Shown: positions 47,465 to 57,502, numbered from the stretch's first letter. The stretch is 64,000 bases of DNA from Cupriavidus necator N-1 (GCF_000219215.1 NC_015727.1:992001-1056000), one strand, 5' to 3'. Numbers and translations: made by a program. The notes: generated by a model from the letters alone, not told the origin.

Positions 47465-48205
47465 ATGAAAGTAGGATTTATTGGCGCGGGACGCATCGCT
47501 CGTTCCGTAGCGGATGCCCTTATTGTCGCGGGGCATGACGTTGCCTTCGTTCTTTCCAGGAACTCGCAGAAGGCGAAGGAAAGATTTCCGGAGACGAGCT
47601 GCATTTCATCGATGGACGAACTGGATGCCTCGGACATCAGGCTCGTCATCGAAGCCGCATCCGCAGAAGCGATTCGCGAGCATGGCCCGAAAGTCCTGGA
47701 AAGATTCGACTTCGCAATTCTTTCTACGACAGCTTTGTCGACGCCTGCGATTGAGACCTCTCTAACCGAGGCGGCTCAGGAACATCGCACGCGTTTGCAT
47801 CTCCTGACTGGCGGCATTGTGGGCCTCGATGGACTTTCCGCCGTTCGGTCAAGTCTGGAGGCAGTAGAAATTGAGACGGTAAAAACGCCGGCAGCCTGGG
47901 GAATAGAGCCTCACGAAGGTCGGAAAGTCCTTTTTGATGGTTCCACCAGGGAGGCGTGCGAAGCCTTTCCGCGTAACGTGAACGTGCATGCCAGCGTCGC
48001 TCATGCCTCCTTAGGTTTTGACCAATGCCGTAGCCGTTTGATATCGGACCCTAGCACCCCGGCCTTGACGCAAAACCTACGTGTGGCGGGGCCCGACTTC
48101 GGATGGACGATTCAGCTTCATTCGCAGTCAATCGGGGGAGTCACCGGCTCGCTCACTCCTCGGTCTGTCGTGGGAAATACGCTTCGATTGCTTGATGCAC
48201 TGTAA
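47465..48205 (+). CDS. L-aspartate dehydrogenase-like protein
   Basis: 246 residues from MKVGFIGAGRIARS; longer frames add no domain. Rossmann motif GAGRIA, then TGGIVGLDGLSAVR and FPRNVNVHASVAHASLGFDQ, as in AspDH (aspartate to iminoaspartate/oxaloacetate with NAD(P)). The family's N-x-His catalytic motif appears here as NLR (ALTQNLRVAG), so the histidine may be replaced and activity or substrate may differ. It stands alone ahead of a LysR gene. Confidence 0.82.
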   Translation: MKVGFIGAGRIARSVADALIVAGHDVAFVLSRNSQKAKERFPETSCISSMDELDASDIRLVIEAASAEAIREHGPKVLERFDFAILSTTALSTPAIETSLTEAAQEHRTRLHLLTGGIVGLDGLSAVRSSLEAVEIETVKTPAAWGIEPHEGRKVLFDGSTREACEAFPRNVNVHASVAHASLGFDQCRSRLISDPSTPALTQNLRVAGPDFGWTIQLHSQSIGGVTGSLTPRSVVGNTLRLLDAL

Positions 48206-48379
48206 GCCAGTTCTACACTGGTCAAACTGTCACGCCTAGGAGTTCAGCGCCCTCGCCTGGTAGCAGCAGGGACCATGGGATGTCCTCGTTACCGTCGGGG
48301 CTCTGCCAGGTAAGCATGCCCTGTCTACCACGTCATTTGGTATTGGGCCATCCTCCCCAAAAGGGCTCTAGTCGAACAC

Positions 48380-49291
48380 ATGGACACACTTCAGCTGCAA
48401 AGCTTCGTGATGGTGGTGGAAATGGGTTCGCTCTCGGATGCCGCGAGAAAGTTAGGAGTAACGCCCGCTGCAGTCGGCGCTCGTATCAAGGCCCTTGAGC
48501 AAGAATTGGGTGTCCCGCTGGTCAAGCGCACTGGCCGATTCGTGAAACCGACTCTCGCGGGCACCAACATTCTGGAGCGCAGCCGCAGCGCGCTCCGAGA
48601 CTTGCGTGACCTGCGCACAGCGGCAAATAGCGGCGCGTCAACAAGCGAACTTCGGCTTGGTGTGTTTCCCACCGCCATGACGAGCCTGCTGCCACCGGTT
48701 CTGAAGCGCCTTTATACCAAGCAGCCGGACCTCAAAATCCTAGTCACATCAGGAACGTCTATAGAACTCTGCCGGAAGGTGGATGATGGTACTTTGGACG
48801 CCGCGATTGTAGTTGAACCGCAGTTCTTGCTTCCAAAATCCTGCGATTGGCGTGTATTGGTTGAAGAACCGCTGGTCCTCGCAGTGCCCCGAGAGCTAGC
48901 CAGCGGTGATGCGCACGAGATTCTACGGACGCAGCCCTTCATCCGCTATGACAGGACACTCCTCGGCGGACAACTGGCCGAACGATATCTCCAGGAACAC
49001 TCCATCGACCCTCACGAGCGATTGGAACTCGACAGCGTTCTCGCTATTGCGGCGCTAGTGGACCAAAGGCTTGGCGTCGCACTTCTCCCGGACTGGGCGC
49101 CGCTTTGGGGAATGGGAATGGATATCGCCCGGATTGACCTGCCCCACCGTCCTCCGACGCGACGAGTCGGCTTAATTTGGGCTGTTCATGGATCCCGCGT
49201 TCCCTTGGCACAGGCATTCTTCGCAGAAGCCAAGGCAGTCTTTAGCGAACCGAGTGAGCGTCGGCCAAGCAAGTCAAACCGCCCTCACTGA
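48380..49291 (+). CDS. LysR-family regulator
   Basis: 303 residues. Helix-turn-helix LSDAARKLGVTPAAVGARIKALEQELG, effector domain from about 90, C-terminal RLGVALLPDWAP. It lies between the aspartate-dehydrogenase-like gene and the Bug/IlvD pair on the same strand and may control either. Confidence 0.92.
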   Translation: MDTLQLQSFVMVVEMGSLSDAARKLGVTPAAVGARIKALEQELGVPLVKRTGRFVKPTLAGTNILERSRSALRDLRDLRTAANSGASTSELRLGVFPTAMTSLLPPVLKRLYTKQPDLKILVTSGTSIELCRKVDDGTLDAAIVVEPQFLLPKSCDWRVLVEEPLVLAVPRELASGDAHEILRTQPFIRYDRTLLGGQLAERYLQEHSIDPHERLELDSVLAIAALVDQRLGVALLPDWAPLWGMGMDIARIDLPHRPPTRRVGLIWAVHGSRVPLAQAFFAEAKAVFSEPSERRPSKSNRPH

Positions 49292-49606
49292 GCCCACTGA
49301 GCCCTCTTGCTTAGCACGCACCCAAGACGCCGTTTCCCAACGTTTGAGCGATCCGCGGCGTCCCCGCTCCTCCTGCCCCAACCTGCATGGCAGGTGACTT
49401 CCGATGACTTTCCAAAATATCTGAAGCTGCCATCCTCCGGATTTGGCCGTGGCAGGCCTGCGCAGCTGAGAATTTAAAAATTTTATGATGTCTTTATCGC
49501 AGCAATAGGTTCTCCGGTTAGCTAGACCGCCCACAATACCCCCTGAAAACCAGAAGGGTTGCGACGCCTCGTGGCGCGCTCGACGCACGTAAAAAACGGA
49601 GACAAC
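49292..49606. other. Gap with an AT-rich promoter-like stretch
   Basis: No gene. The AT-rich tract around 49465-49500 (AATTTAAAAATTTTATGATG) is unusual for this GC-rich window and is a likely promoter for the Bug/dehydratase pair. Confidence 0.35.
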
Positions 49607-50593
49607 ATGCGAAAGACTCTCTTCCGCCGGAACCTTGGAACGGTCATGGTCGTTGGCCTGACGTTCGCTGCTAACGCTTATGCGGCATATCCGGAGAAGC
49701 CCATACGACTCGTTGTACCGTTTCCTCCAGGCGGTGCGACAGACGTTATCGGACGAATCATTGCCAATAAGCTCGGCACGGAGCTAGGTCAACAGGTCAT
49801 CGTGGAGAATCGGGCTGGAGCGACTGGGACTATAGGTGCCGAAGCTGCGGCCAAGGCACCCGCCGACGGTTACACGCTTCTCATGGGCACGCTGACGACC
49901 TACTCGACCATGGCGATTCTCGAGAAGGGACAGCTGCGATATGACTTACTGAAGGATTTTACTCCGATCATGGTCGTCGGTTCGGTCCCGCTTGTGGTCG
50001 TTGTTAGTCAGAAAGTGCAAGCAAAGAGCCTCAAGGAGCTAATCGATTTTGCAAAGGACAATCCGAATAAGATTTCCTTTGCTTCGTCGGGCCCCAGTTC
50101 CGTGCAGCGAATGGCAGCAGAGATGCTGCAAAAGGAAGCAAATATTCACCTGCTTCATGTTCCCTACAAAGGGAGCGGTCCCGCCATGACCGATTTGGTT
50201 GGGGGGCAAGTTGACATGATGATTGAGACAGTCCCCGCCGCCCAGTCCTTCGTGAAAAGCGGGAAGTTGCGTGCACTCGCCGTAACCGTTCCGACTCGCG
50301 TGTCAATGCTGCCAGACACGCCGACGGCAAAGGAAGCTGGCCTCGACACATTGGATGTCAGTTCCATGTTCGGCGTGCTGGCCCCCGCGGCAACGCCCGC
50401 CCCCGTTGTCGAGCGCCTCAATAGCGCACTTGCTAAGGTGCTCGGCAGCGTGGAGGTTCAGAGTCAACTGCAAAAGCAAGGCGTTTATGCACAGACGCCG
50501 TCCAGTCCGAGCCAATCTGCTGCGCAGCTTCGAGGTGAACATGTCCGGTGGGAAAAGCTCATCAAGGACGCCCGTATCACTGCAGACAACTAG
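49607..50593 (+). CDS. Bug/TctC-family periplasmic receptor
   Basis: 328 residues from MRKTLFRRN after CGGAGAC. Signal peptide ending ANAYAAYPEKP, then IRLVVPFPPGGATDVIGR and VPYKGSGPAMTDLVGGQ. It is followed after 24 bp by the IlvD/Edd-type dehydratase and is presumably the receptor for that enzyme's sugar-acid or hydroxy-acid substrate. No TctAB genes nearby. Confidence 0.93.
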   Translation: MRKTLFRRNLGTVMVVGLTFAANAYAAYPEKPIRLVVPFPPGGATDVIGRIIANKLGTELGQQVIVENRAGATGTIGAEAAAKAPADGYTLLMGTLTTYSTMAILEKGQLRYDLLKDFTPIMVVGSVPLVVVVSQKVQAKSLKELIDFAKDNPNKISFASSGPSSVQRMAAEMLQKEANIHLLHVPYKGSGPAMTDLVGGQVDMMIETVPAAQSFVKSGKLRALAVTVPTRVSMLPDTPTAKEAGLDTLDVSSMFGVLAPAATPAPVVERLNSALAKVLGSVEVQSQLQKQGVYAQTPSSPSQSAAQLRGEHVRWEKLIKDARITADN

Positions 50594-50617
50594 CGCGAAC
50601 TAACTCCGAAAGCAATC

Positions 50618-52372
50618 ATGAACACAGACGACAAAGATACCCCAGGAACGTCCGGTCCGCGCGGCCTGCGCCAAGGACTCACGAACTATGGAGACCAAGG
50701 CTTTTCCCTTTTTCTGCGTAAAGCGCTTATCAAGGGCGCCGGTTACACTGACGACGCACTGGACCGGCCTGTTATTGGCATCGTGAACAGCGGGAGTTCT
50801 TACAACCCCTGTCATGGCAATATGCCCGCTCTCCTTGAGGCGGTGAAGCGAGGCATCCTTTTCGCGGGCGGTCTTCCGATGGATTTTCCGACGATTTCCA
50901 TACACGAAGTCTTCTCGTCCCCGACGAGCATGTACCTCCGGAACCTGATGTCGATGGACACGGAGGAGATGATTCGCGCCCAGCCGATGGACGCGGTCGT
51001 CCTCATTGGCGGATGCGACAAGACGGTTCCCGCCCAACTGATGGGTGCGGCCTCGGCGGGAATTCCGGCCATCCAATTGATAACCGGTTCGATGCTTACT
51101 GGCGCGCACAGAGGGGAGCGCGTCGGAGCCTGTACTGACTGCCGTCGCCACTGGGGACGTTTTCGCGCCGACGAGATTGACGTCGATGAGATCGGCAGTA
51201 TCAACAATCAACTCGTGGCCAGTGTCGGTACTTGTTCGGTAATGGGCACGGCGAGCACCATGGCGTGCATCGCAGAGGCACTGGGCATGACTGTTCCGGG
51301 CGGTGCATCGCCTCCCGCGGTTACGGCAGACCGTATGCGCGTCGCGGAAATGACCGGCACGCGGGCCGTCGCCATGGCACGTGAACGATTGACCATCGAC
51401 AAGATTTTGACGCCTGAGGCCTTTGAGAACGCCATGCGAGTCCTGCTCGCAATCGGAGGTTCAACGAACGGCGTTGTACACCTTGCAGCAATCGCAGGGC
51501 GTGCCGGGATGGAAATCGATATGGCGGCTTTGGACCAAATGAGCCGCGAAACTCCGGTACTGCTGAACCTGAAACCGTCCGGCGAGCACTACATGGAGGA
51601 CTTTCACAAGGCTGGTGGGATGGCGACGTTGCTGCGCATCCTCAAGCCACTGCTGCGCCTCGAGGCGATGACCGTCACTGGTCGAACTTTGGGTGAAGAA
51701 ATCGAGCACGCGGGCCCCGAATTCAAGCAAGACGTAGTGAAGTCTCTCGATAATCCGATATACCCGCAAGGTGGTATTGCAGTGCTGCACGGCAACGTCG
51801 CACCGGGTGGCGCCATCATCAAACAATCCGCGGCCAACGAATCCCTGATGGAGCATGAAGGGCGTGCCGTGGTCTTCGAAAACTCAGGAGACTTGATGAA
51901 CCGCGTCGATACCGAAGACCTGGACGTTCAGCCGGACGACGTTCTCGTTCTGAAGAACATCGGCCCCAAAGGAGCTCCTGGTATGCCGGAAGCCGGGTAC
52001 ATTCCCATCCCGAAGAAACTGGCTCGCCTCGGGGTTAAGGACATGGTGCGGATATCCGACGGGCGTATGAGCGGCACTGCATTCGGGACTATCGTTCTGC
52101 ACGTCACTCCCGAAGCCGCAGTAGGCGGACCTCTGGCATATATCCAGAACGGTGACCGAATTCGTCTGAGTGTGAAGTCGCGGGAAATTAGCGTCCTCAT
52201 CTCCAATGAAGAGCTTGAAAACCGCCGACAGCACAAGCCGATCATCGAACCCAAAGCGGACCGCGGTTATCGCAAGCTCTTTTTAGAGTCGGTTCTGCAA
52301 GCGGATAAGGGGGTCGACTTTGACTTCTTGCGCGCGGTGAATATCAGCACCAAGACGCCCCCGTCAAAATAG
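50618..52372 (+). CDS. IlvD/Edd-family dehydratase (dihydroxy-acid or aldonic-acid type)
   Basis: 584 residues, iron-sulfur dehydratase. Cluster cysteines in YNPCHGN, IGGCDKT and the GACTDCRRHWGRF region; IRISDGRMSGTAFG-type C-terminal motif (here VRISDGRMSGTAFG). It is closer to the sugar-acid dehydratase branch (arabinonate/xylonate type) than biosynthetic IlvD, judged by its pairing with a Bug receptor and the GACTDCRR region, but this is not certain. It removes water to give a 2-oxo acid. Confidence 0.88.
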   Translation: MNTDDKDTPGTSGPRGLRQGLTNYGDQGFSLFLRKALIKGAGYTDDALDRPVIGIVNSGSSYNPCHGNMPALLEAVKRGILFAGGLPMDFPTISIHEVFSSPTSMYLRNLMSMDTEEMIRAQPMDAVVLIGGCDKTVPAQLMGAASAGIPAIQLITGSMLTGAHRGERVGACTDCRRHWGRFRADEIDVDEIGSINNQLVASVGTCSVMGTASTMACIAEALGMTVPGGASPPAVTADRMRVAEMTGTRAVAMARERLTIDKILTPEAFENAMRVLLAIGGSTNGVVHLAAIAGRAGMEIDMAALDQMSRETPVLLNLKPSGEHYMEDFHKAGGMATLLRILKPLLRLEAMTVTGRTLGEEIEHAGPEFKQDVVKSLDNPIYPQGGIAVLHGNVAPGGAIIKQSAANESLMEHEGRAVVFENSGDLMNRVDTEDLDVQPDDVLVLKNIGPKGAPGMPEAGYIPIPKKLARLGVKDMVRISDGRMSGTAFGTIVLHVTPEAAVGGPLAYIQNGDRIRLSVKSREISVLISNEELENRRQHKPIIEPKADRGYRKLFLESVLQADKGVDFDFLRAVNISTKTPPSK

Positions 52373-52437
52373 GATGGAGGCGCGGCCCGCCGGCACCCCC
52401 CGCGAAAGTGAACGGGGAGCACGGGACGAAGGTTGTC

Positions 52438-52477
52438 GCGAGTGGGGCATCGGGCTTCGGTCTACTGCCCCACTCGC
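52438..52477 (+). terminator. Stem-loop after the IlvD-type gene
   Basis: GCGAGTGGGGCA (52438-52449) pairs perfectly with TGCCCCACTCGC (52466-52477) around a 16-base loop. No clear T-run, so terminator function is probable, not certain. The rest of 52373-52888 has no gene. Confidence 0.5.
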
Positions 52478-52839
52478 CATTCAACGTGGCTCAACACTAG
52501 AGAGCCGCTCTTGAGTTGGCACTCGTCAGCGGGTGGTGGGATCCAAGTGTATGCAATGTTCGGCCTAGACGTACATCCCTAGCGCATGGGGAAGCGAAGC
52601 TACCAGGGTACGATGAGGCGCTATAATAAGGCTGTCGTCGCGGATTGAACCTCGAGGGGACCCTCGGTTTGTGTTCGTTTGCACTGCGGGCAACCAGGTT
52701 GGCATAGCACCGCAAAGCCGACACATGCCGACTAGCGCGCGGAAGTAACTCCTATATGCAACAACGGTTTGCCAACTATCGCAGCGCCGCTAGCTGATAC
52801 AGGCGACCTGATATCGGCGCGCAAGATGGAAGGCGGCGT

Positions 52840-52862
52840 CGGTGTCGGCCACGCCGACACCG
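52840..52862 (-). terminator. Stem-loop at the end of cassette B
   Basis: CGGTGTCGGC (52840-52849) and GCCGACACCG (52853-52862) form a perfect 10-bp stem with a three-base loop, 27 bp beyond the ridA stop. No T-run follows on the minus strand. Confidence 0.5.
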
Positions 52863-52888
52863 AGCACCACCAATTTTGCTTTCAGGAA

Positions 52889-53359
52889 CTAGGCAGACCC
52901 GTCGCGCACCAGGAAGATTGCTTCGACTTCAACGACCATCCCGTGCGGGAGAGATGCCATCCCGACCGCTGAACGCGCATGGCGCCCAGCATCGCCGAAA
53001 GCAGTGGTCAGCACTTCGGAGAAGCCGTTGATCACCTTCGGGTGAAGAGTGAAGTCGGGCGTGGCATGAACCATGCCGAGAGCCTTCAGCACGCTTTCCA
53101 CTCTGTCCAGGTCGCCCAGAGCAAGCTTGACCGTGGCCAGCATCTGCAAAGCAACTTGACGTGCGGCTTCGTAGCCCATCGCTACATCTTCGCCTGCTGA
53201 CAGGCATCCGATGACATAACTGCCATCTGGTCTGCGCGGGCCATGACCAGACACATACAGCACATTTCCGGCGATACGAAATGGCACGTAATGCTCGGAC
53301 GGCGGAATGGGGCTCGGCAGACTCAGGCCGACCGCCGCTAGTCTGGCTTCAGGATGCAT
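52889..53359 (-). CDS. ridA: RidA/YjgF-family enamine/imine deaminase (cassette B)
   Basis: 156 residues. YVSGHGPRRPDGSY and ARSAVGMASLPHGMVVEVEA with the conserved arginine. Paralogue of 7721-8182. Its start overlaps the upstream dehydratase by 11 bases, so the two are made together. Role: clearing enamine/imine products of that dehydratase. Confidence 0.92.
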   Translation of the reverse strand: MHPEARLAAVGLSLPSPIPPSEHYVPFRIAGNVLYVSGHGPRRPDGSYVIGCLSAGEDVAMGYEAARQVALQMLATVKLALGDLDRVESVLKALGMVHATPDFTLHPKVINGFSEVLTTAFGDAGRHARSAVGMASLPHGMVVEVEAIFLVRDGSA

Positions 53360-54329
53360 TGAGGGCTTGTATGAAGATTGAGGGGTCGACGTTGCCGCCT
53401 GAGCATACGATCGCGACCGATTTGCCTTCGAAGTCCGCTTTGCGCCGCAGAACGGCTGCTAGTGTGGCTGCACCCGCGGGCTCAAGAACGAGCTTGAGGT
53501 AGCGAAAGGCCATTGACATTGCATCGAGAACCTCCTCATCGGAGACGCTGAGGCCCCTCGGTTCGCATGCCCCAAGCACTTGCGACGTGCGGGTTCCAAC
53601 AATGGGGCCGCTCAATCCATCCATCACCGTTGGGGGGCCGGCGGGGCGCTTCTGTGGTGCACCTTCACGCAGGGAAGGCGCCATCTTCTCCAGGCCAGCG
53701 GGCTCGACAAAGAAGCACTGAAGGTCTGGGTAGACATGCTTCATGGCTGTGGTGGTACCCGATGCCAGGCCACCACCGCTGCAAGGCACAACGAACGCGT
53801 CCGGTCGAATGCCTTGCTCATCGAGTTGCTCAGCCAACTCCAAACCTGCCGTACCCTGACCGGCGATGATGTCGTAGTCGTCGAACGGCGGTACCACGAG
53901 CATATTTCGCGGACCGGCAATGCTACGGCCGACCTCTTCACGGTCCTCGGTGTTGGGATCGTACAGCACGATCTCGGCGCCCCACCAACGACAATTCTCA
54001 ATCTTGATGGCGGCGGCGTCCTTCGGCAGCACGATGACTGCAGGGCATCCAACTTCGGCCGCGGCTGCTGCGACGGCATGCCCATGATTTCCCGAGGAGA
54101 ACGCTACGATTCCACGTTTCTGGATGTCGGAGGGTAGCGAAAGCAACTTGTTTAGAGCACCGCGATACTTGAAGGCGCCAGTGCGCTGCAAGGATTCGGC
54201 TTTCACGAGCACCCGGCATCCCGCGGCCTGGTTGAGCATCGGCGACTCAAGTACGGGTGTGCGAACGACACGTCCCTTCAGCCGGTCAGCCGCCTGTTGA
54301 ATATTTGAAAAGGAAAATGAGTCTTGCAT
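53349..54329 (-). CDS. PLP-dependent serine/threonine or hydroxyaspartate dehydratase (cassette B)
   Basis: 326 residues. PLP lysine K54 in AFKYRGALNKLL, SSGNHGHAVAAAA, CSGGGLASG. No ACT domain. Paralogue of 8244-9221 throughout. It is transcribed after the Glt-type permease genes (38-bp gap), so uptake and deamination are linked in one operon, as in cassette A but in a different gene order. Confidence 0.9.
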   Translation of the reverse strand: MQDSFSFSNIQQAADRLKGRVVRTPVLESPMLNQAAGCRVLVKAESLQRTGAFKYRGALNKLLSLPSDIQKRGIVAFSSGNHGHAVAAAAAEVGCPAVIVLPKDAAAIKIENCRWWGAEIVLYDPNTEDREEVGRSIAGPRNMLVVPPFDDYDIIAGQGTAGLELAEQLDEQGIRPDAFVVPCSGGGLASGTTTAMKHVYPDLQCFFVEPAGLEKMAPSLREGAPQKRPAGPPTVMDGLSGPIVGTRTSQVLGACEPRGLSVSDEEVLDAMSMAFRYLKLVLEPAGAATLAAVLRRKADFEGKSVAIVCSGGNVDPSIFIQALNAS

Positions 54330-54367
54330 GGCAATATTTTATAGAAATTTATTCTTTAAATTTCCCG

Positions 54368-55060
54368 TCACCGGATGATTGCGACCTTTGTTTGAACGCG
54401 CTTCACCAAGCTGGACGCTCCGAATGATATGAGGAAATAGACAACTGCAGCGAATAGATATAGCTCCACAATCCTTCCATCGCGCTGCGCGATCTTTGAT
54501 GCCGCGCCCAAAAAGTCGGTAAGTGAAAGGACGTACACCAAGGAGGTGTCCTGGAAGAGAATGATTGTTTGAGTGAACAGAACAGGCAGCATGTTTCGGA
54601 AGGCTTGTGGAAGCACCACTGTCCCCATCACCTGCCGATACGTCATTCCCAACGCGAACCCGGCCGCCAACTGACCTCGCGAAACGGATTGAATCCCGGC
54701 TCGCATGATTTCGCAAAAATAAGCTGCCTCAAATAATGTAAAAGTAATCAACGCTGAGGCGAATCCACCCACCGAAACCGGCCGGCTTGCGCCGGTGGCC
54801 CACCCTACCAAGATTGGCACGAGGAAATAGAACCAGAAAATAACCAGCAGCAGCGGCAAGGAACGCATCGTGTTCACGTAGCTTTGAGCCACGGTCGACA
54901 CAATGCGATTCGAGGAGAGTCTCGCTAGTGCCAGCAGTGTGCCGAGCAACAGTCCACCGATAGTGGCCAGAGCCGTCAGAGAGAGCGTTACACTCATCCC
55001 TTGCACGAAAAGGTAACCGAGCGAGCGCCCGATGATGCCGAAATCGAAATCGCCTAACAT
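54368..55060 (-). CDS. gltK: Glutamate/aspartate-type ABC transporter permease (cassette B, GltK-like)
   Basis: 230 residues, HisM-type inner-membrane permease. EAA motif EIMRAGIQSVSRGQLAAGFALGM. One base separates it from the gltJ stop (TGACATG). Diverged homologue of 5116-5781. Confidence 0.92.
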   Translation of the reverse strand: MLGDFDFGIIGRSLGYLFVQGMSVTLSLTALATIGGLLLGTLLALARLSSNRIVSTVAQSYVNTMRSLPLLLVIFWFYFLVPILVGWATGASRPVSVGGFASALITFTLFEAAYFCEIMRAGIQSVSRGQLAAGFALGMTYRQVMGTVVLPQAFRNMLPVLFTQTIILFQDTSLVYVLSLTDFLGAASKIAQRDGRIVELYLFAAVVYFLISFGASSLVKRVQTKVAIIR

Positions 55061-55061
55061 G

Positions 55062-55793
55062 TCATTTCCCCGTGCTGTAGCCGGGAACAGCGAGCTTCCG
55101 TTCCAGCATGCGCATTCCTGACGTAACCAAGAGGTTCAGGAGCAGATACGTGATAGTGGCCGCGGAAAAGGCCTCGAAGAACTGGAAGGACTGCTCCTGA
55201 ATTGCATACGCCCTAGAGGTAAGTTCCACCAAGCCGATGGTCAACGCCACAGACGTATTCTTAATCGTGCTCAAAAAGTCAGACGTGAGTGGGGGGAGTA
55301 TGATGCGCCAAGCCACTGGCAGTAGGACGTAGCGATAGGTCTGCAGCGTGCTGAACCCGAGTGCCATGCCTGCGTATCGTTGCCCACGCGAAATGGAACC
55401 GATGCCTGAGCGTAGCTGCTCGGCAACACGCGCCGACATATAAAAGCCAATGCCCATTACCGCTGTGAAGAACGGTGCATTCGGCAGCTGCTTAAGCCAC
55501 TCGCCCGCCTTTCCCGGCAGCACTTCTGGCAACACGAAGTACCACAGGAAAAGCTGCATCAACAGCGGCACATTACGGAAAAGCTCGACCCAAGCACGAC
55601 CTACGCGCTGCGCGGCGGGCGACGGCAACGTTCGCATGATGCCGATGACCGAGCCAACAACGAGCGCGATGACCCACGCACTTAGTGCCGTCGCCAAGGT
55701 CCAGCGCAGGCCAAGATAGAGGGTGTACAGGTAGGTGCCGGCACCGTCCGGAGACGGCTCAAAGAAAATGCCCCAGTTCCAGTGGTAGTTCAT
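55062..55793 (-). CDS. gltJ: Glutamate/aspartate-type ABC transporter permease (cassette B, GltJ-like)
   Basis: 243 residues. N-terminal NYHWNWGIFFEPSPDG, typical of GltJ, and docking motif EQLRSGIGSISRGQRYAGMALGF. TAGGAAG precedes the ATG. It pairs with the GltK-like permease that follows. Confidence 0.92.
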   Translation of the reverse strand: MNYHWNWGIFFEPSPDGAGTYLYTLYLGLRWTLATALSAWVIALVVGSVIGIMRTLPSPAAQRVGRAWVELFRNVPLLMQLFLWYFVLPEVLPGKAGEWLKQLPNAPFFTAVMGIGFYMSARVAEQLRSGIGSISRGQRYAGMALGFSTLQTYRYVLLPVAWRIILPPLTSDFLSTIKNTSVALTIGLVELTSRAYAIQEQSFQFFEAFSAATITYLLLNLLVTSGMRMLERKLAVPGYSTGK

Positions 55794-55817
55794 GTTCGCT
55801 TCCTAAGATACTGGCCT

Positions 55818-56729
55818 TTAACGAACGTAGGCGTCCGGATCCGCACTGCTGCTGGGCTTCTGGTAGGCGTTGCGCAGAGCCTGGGACATCGGATAGTTAA
55901 AGTTGATGCCACTGGGTGGGACGGGCGCCTGGAACCACTTCTTGTACAGTGTGTCAATTTCAGGGCTCTGGTAAATTCCGGCAGTCACGCGGTCCACCAA
56001 AGCCTTGAAGGCGGGATCATCCTTACGGAGCATAATCCCGTACGGCTCAGGTTTGGAGAATGCGTCGTCACTGATTGCGTACGCAGCGGGATCCTTGGAA
56101 CGCGCGATGGCAACAGCCAGTTGCACATCGTCCAGAACGTAGGCCTGAGCGCGCCCGGTCTCTAGCATCAGGAAGGCCTCGAGTTGGTCCTTAGCCGAAA
56201 CAATGTTCATGCCGAGATTGCGCTCGACATTGATCTTGTTGAGTTGGTTGATGTTGGTAGACCCAGCCACCGAAACGACTGTTTTCCCCTTCAGATCCTC
56301 AATCTTGCGCAGGTTTGAGGATTTCTTCGCCGCAAATCGGCTCGCGGTAAGGAAGTGAGAGTTGGTGAACGCCACCTGCTTCTGACGCTCAACACTGTTA
56401 GTCGCAGAGGCGCAGTTGAGGTCGATCGTACCGTTGATGAGCAGCGGGATGCGATTCGCAGCAGTGACCGGCGTGAACTCAACAGCCGTTTGTGGCTGGT
56501 TCAGCTCGCGCTTCACGGCGTCCACGATCTTCATGCAGATATCAACTGTAAAGCCAGCAGGCTTCTGGTTCGCATCGAGATAGCTAAAAGGCACCGACGC
56601 CTCCTGGAAGCCGATAACGATGCGCTTGGTCTCTTTTACCTTTTCCAAAGTGCCACCAGGTCCTGCAGCAAATGCAGAAGTCACTGTCAGGGAAATGGCG
56701 AAAGCAAGGGTACTTTTCAGTGAACGCAT
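55818..56729 (-). CDS. gltI: Periplasmic amino-acid-binding protein (cassette B, GltI-like)
   Basis: 303 residues. Signal peptide ending SAFAAGPGG, then FTPVTAANRIPLLINGTIDLNCAS and MLETGRAQAYVLDDVQL. CGGAGAC before the ATG. It lies between gltL and gltJ. The ligand region differs enough from 6669-7571 (for example IVIGFQEASVPFSYLD against ITQGVREASGALAYTL) that a different substrate is possible. Confidence 0.92.
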   Translation of the reverse strand: MRSLKSTLAFAISLTVTSAFAAGPGGTLEKVKETKRIVIGFQEASVPFSYLDANQKPAGFTVDICMKIVDAVKRELNQPQTAVEFTPVTAANRIPLLINGTIDLNCASATNSVERQKQVAFTNSHFLTASRFAAKKSSNLRKIEDLKGKTVVSVAGSTNINQLNKINVERNLGMNIVSAKDQLEAFLMLETGRAQAYVLDDVQLAVAIARSKDPAAYAISDDAFSKPEPYGIMLRKDDPAFKALVDRVTAGIYQSPEIDTLYKKWFQAPVPPSGINFNYPMSQALRNAYQKPSSSADPDAYVR

Positions 56730-56767
56730 TTGTTGTCTCCGTTGATATTTTGGTATCTGTTTTACTT

Positions 56768-57502
56768 TCAGTGCTGGAGGATTTTCGACAGAAAATCTTG
56801 GGCTCGCACCGTTCTGGCATTGGGTGTTCCGAAGAATTCAGCTTTGGAGCAATCTTCGATGATTTGTCCAGCGTCCATGAAGATCACCCTGTCGCCGACC
56901 TTCCTGGCGAACCCCATCTCATGGGTCACGCACATCATCGTCATGCCTTCATTGGCGAGTTGCACCATCACATCGAGCACTTCTCCCACCATTTCCGGGT
57001 CCAATGCGGACGTGGGTTCGTCGAAAAGCATCACGACAGGGTCCATACACAGAGCTCGGGCGATTGCTACCCGTTGCTGCTGACCGCCGGACAGCTGGCC
57101 GGGATACTTACTTGCGTGAGCAGACAGTCCTACTCGCTCAAGCATGCTTAGGCCGCGCACTTTTGCATCGCTCCTTTTGCGGCCAAGGACCTTGACCTGT
57201 GCCAGGGTAAGGTTTTCAGTGACTGACAAGTGAGGGAACAGTTCGAAGTGCTGGAAGACCATGCCGACCTGCGACCGCAGTTTGGGCAGATTGGTCTTCG
57301 GGTCGCTGATAGCGGTTCCGTTTACGACAATCTCGCCTTTCTGAATGGGCTCCAACGCGTTGACGGTCTTGATTAAGGTGCTCTTACCGGACCCGGAAGG
57401 GCCACAAACTACGACCACTTCCCCCTTACTGATAGTAGTAGAGCAGTCCTTAAGCACCTGGACGCTGCCGTACCACTTACTGACGTTTTTAATTTCGACC
57501 AC
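56768..57502 (-). CDS. gltL: Glutamate/aspartate-type ABC transporter, ATP-binding protein (cassette B)
   Basis: 244 residues from a GTG preceded by AGGAGA. Walker [25 protein letters not shown], Walker [15 protein letters not shown]. First gene of the cassette B operon, whereas in cassette A the ATPase is the last transporter gene. Very similar to 4345-5094. Confidence 0.93.
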   Translation of the reverse strand: MVEIKNVSKWYGSVQVLKDCSTTISKGEVVVVCGPSGSGKSTLIKTVNALEPIQKGEIVVNGTAISDPKTNLPKLRSQVGMVFQHFELFPHLSVTENLTLAQVKVLGRKRSDAKVRGLSMLERVGLSAHASKYPGQLSGGQQQRVAIARALCMDPVVMLFDEPTSALDPEMVGEVLDVMVQLANEGMTMMCVTHEMGFARKVGDRVIFMDAGQIIEDCSKAEFFGTPNARTVRAQDFLSKILQH

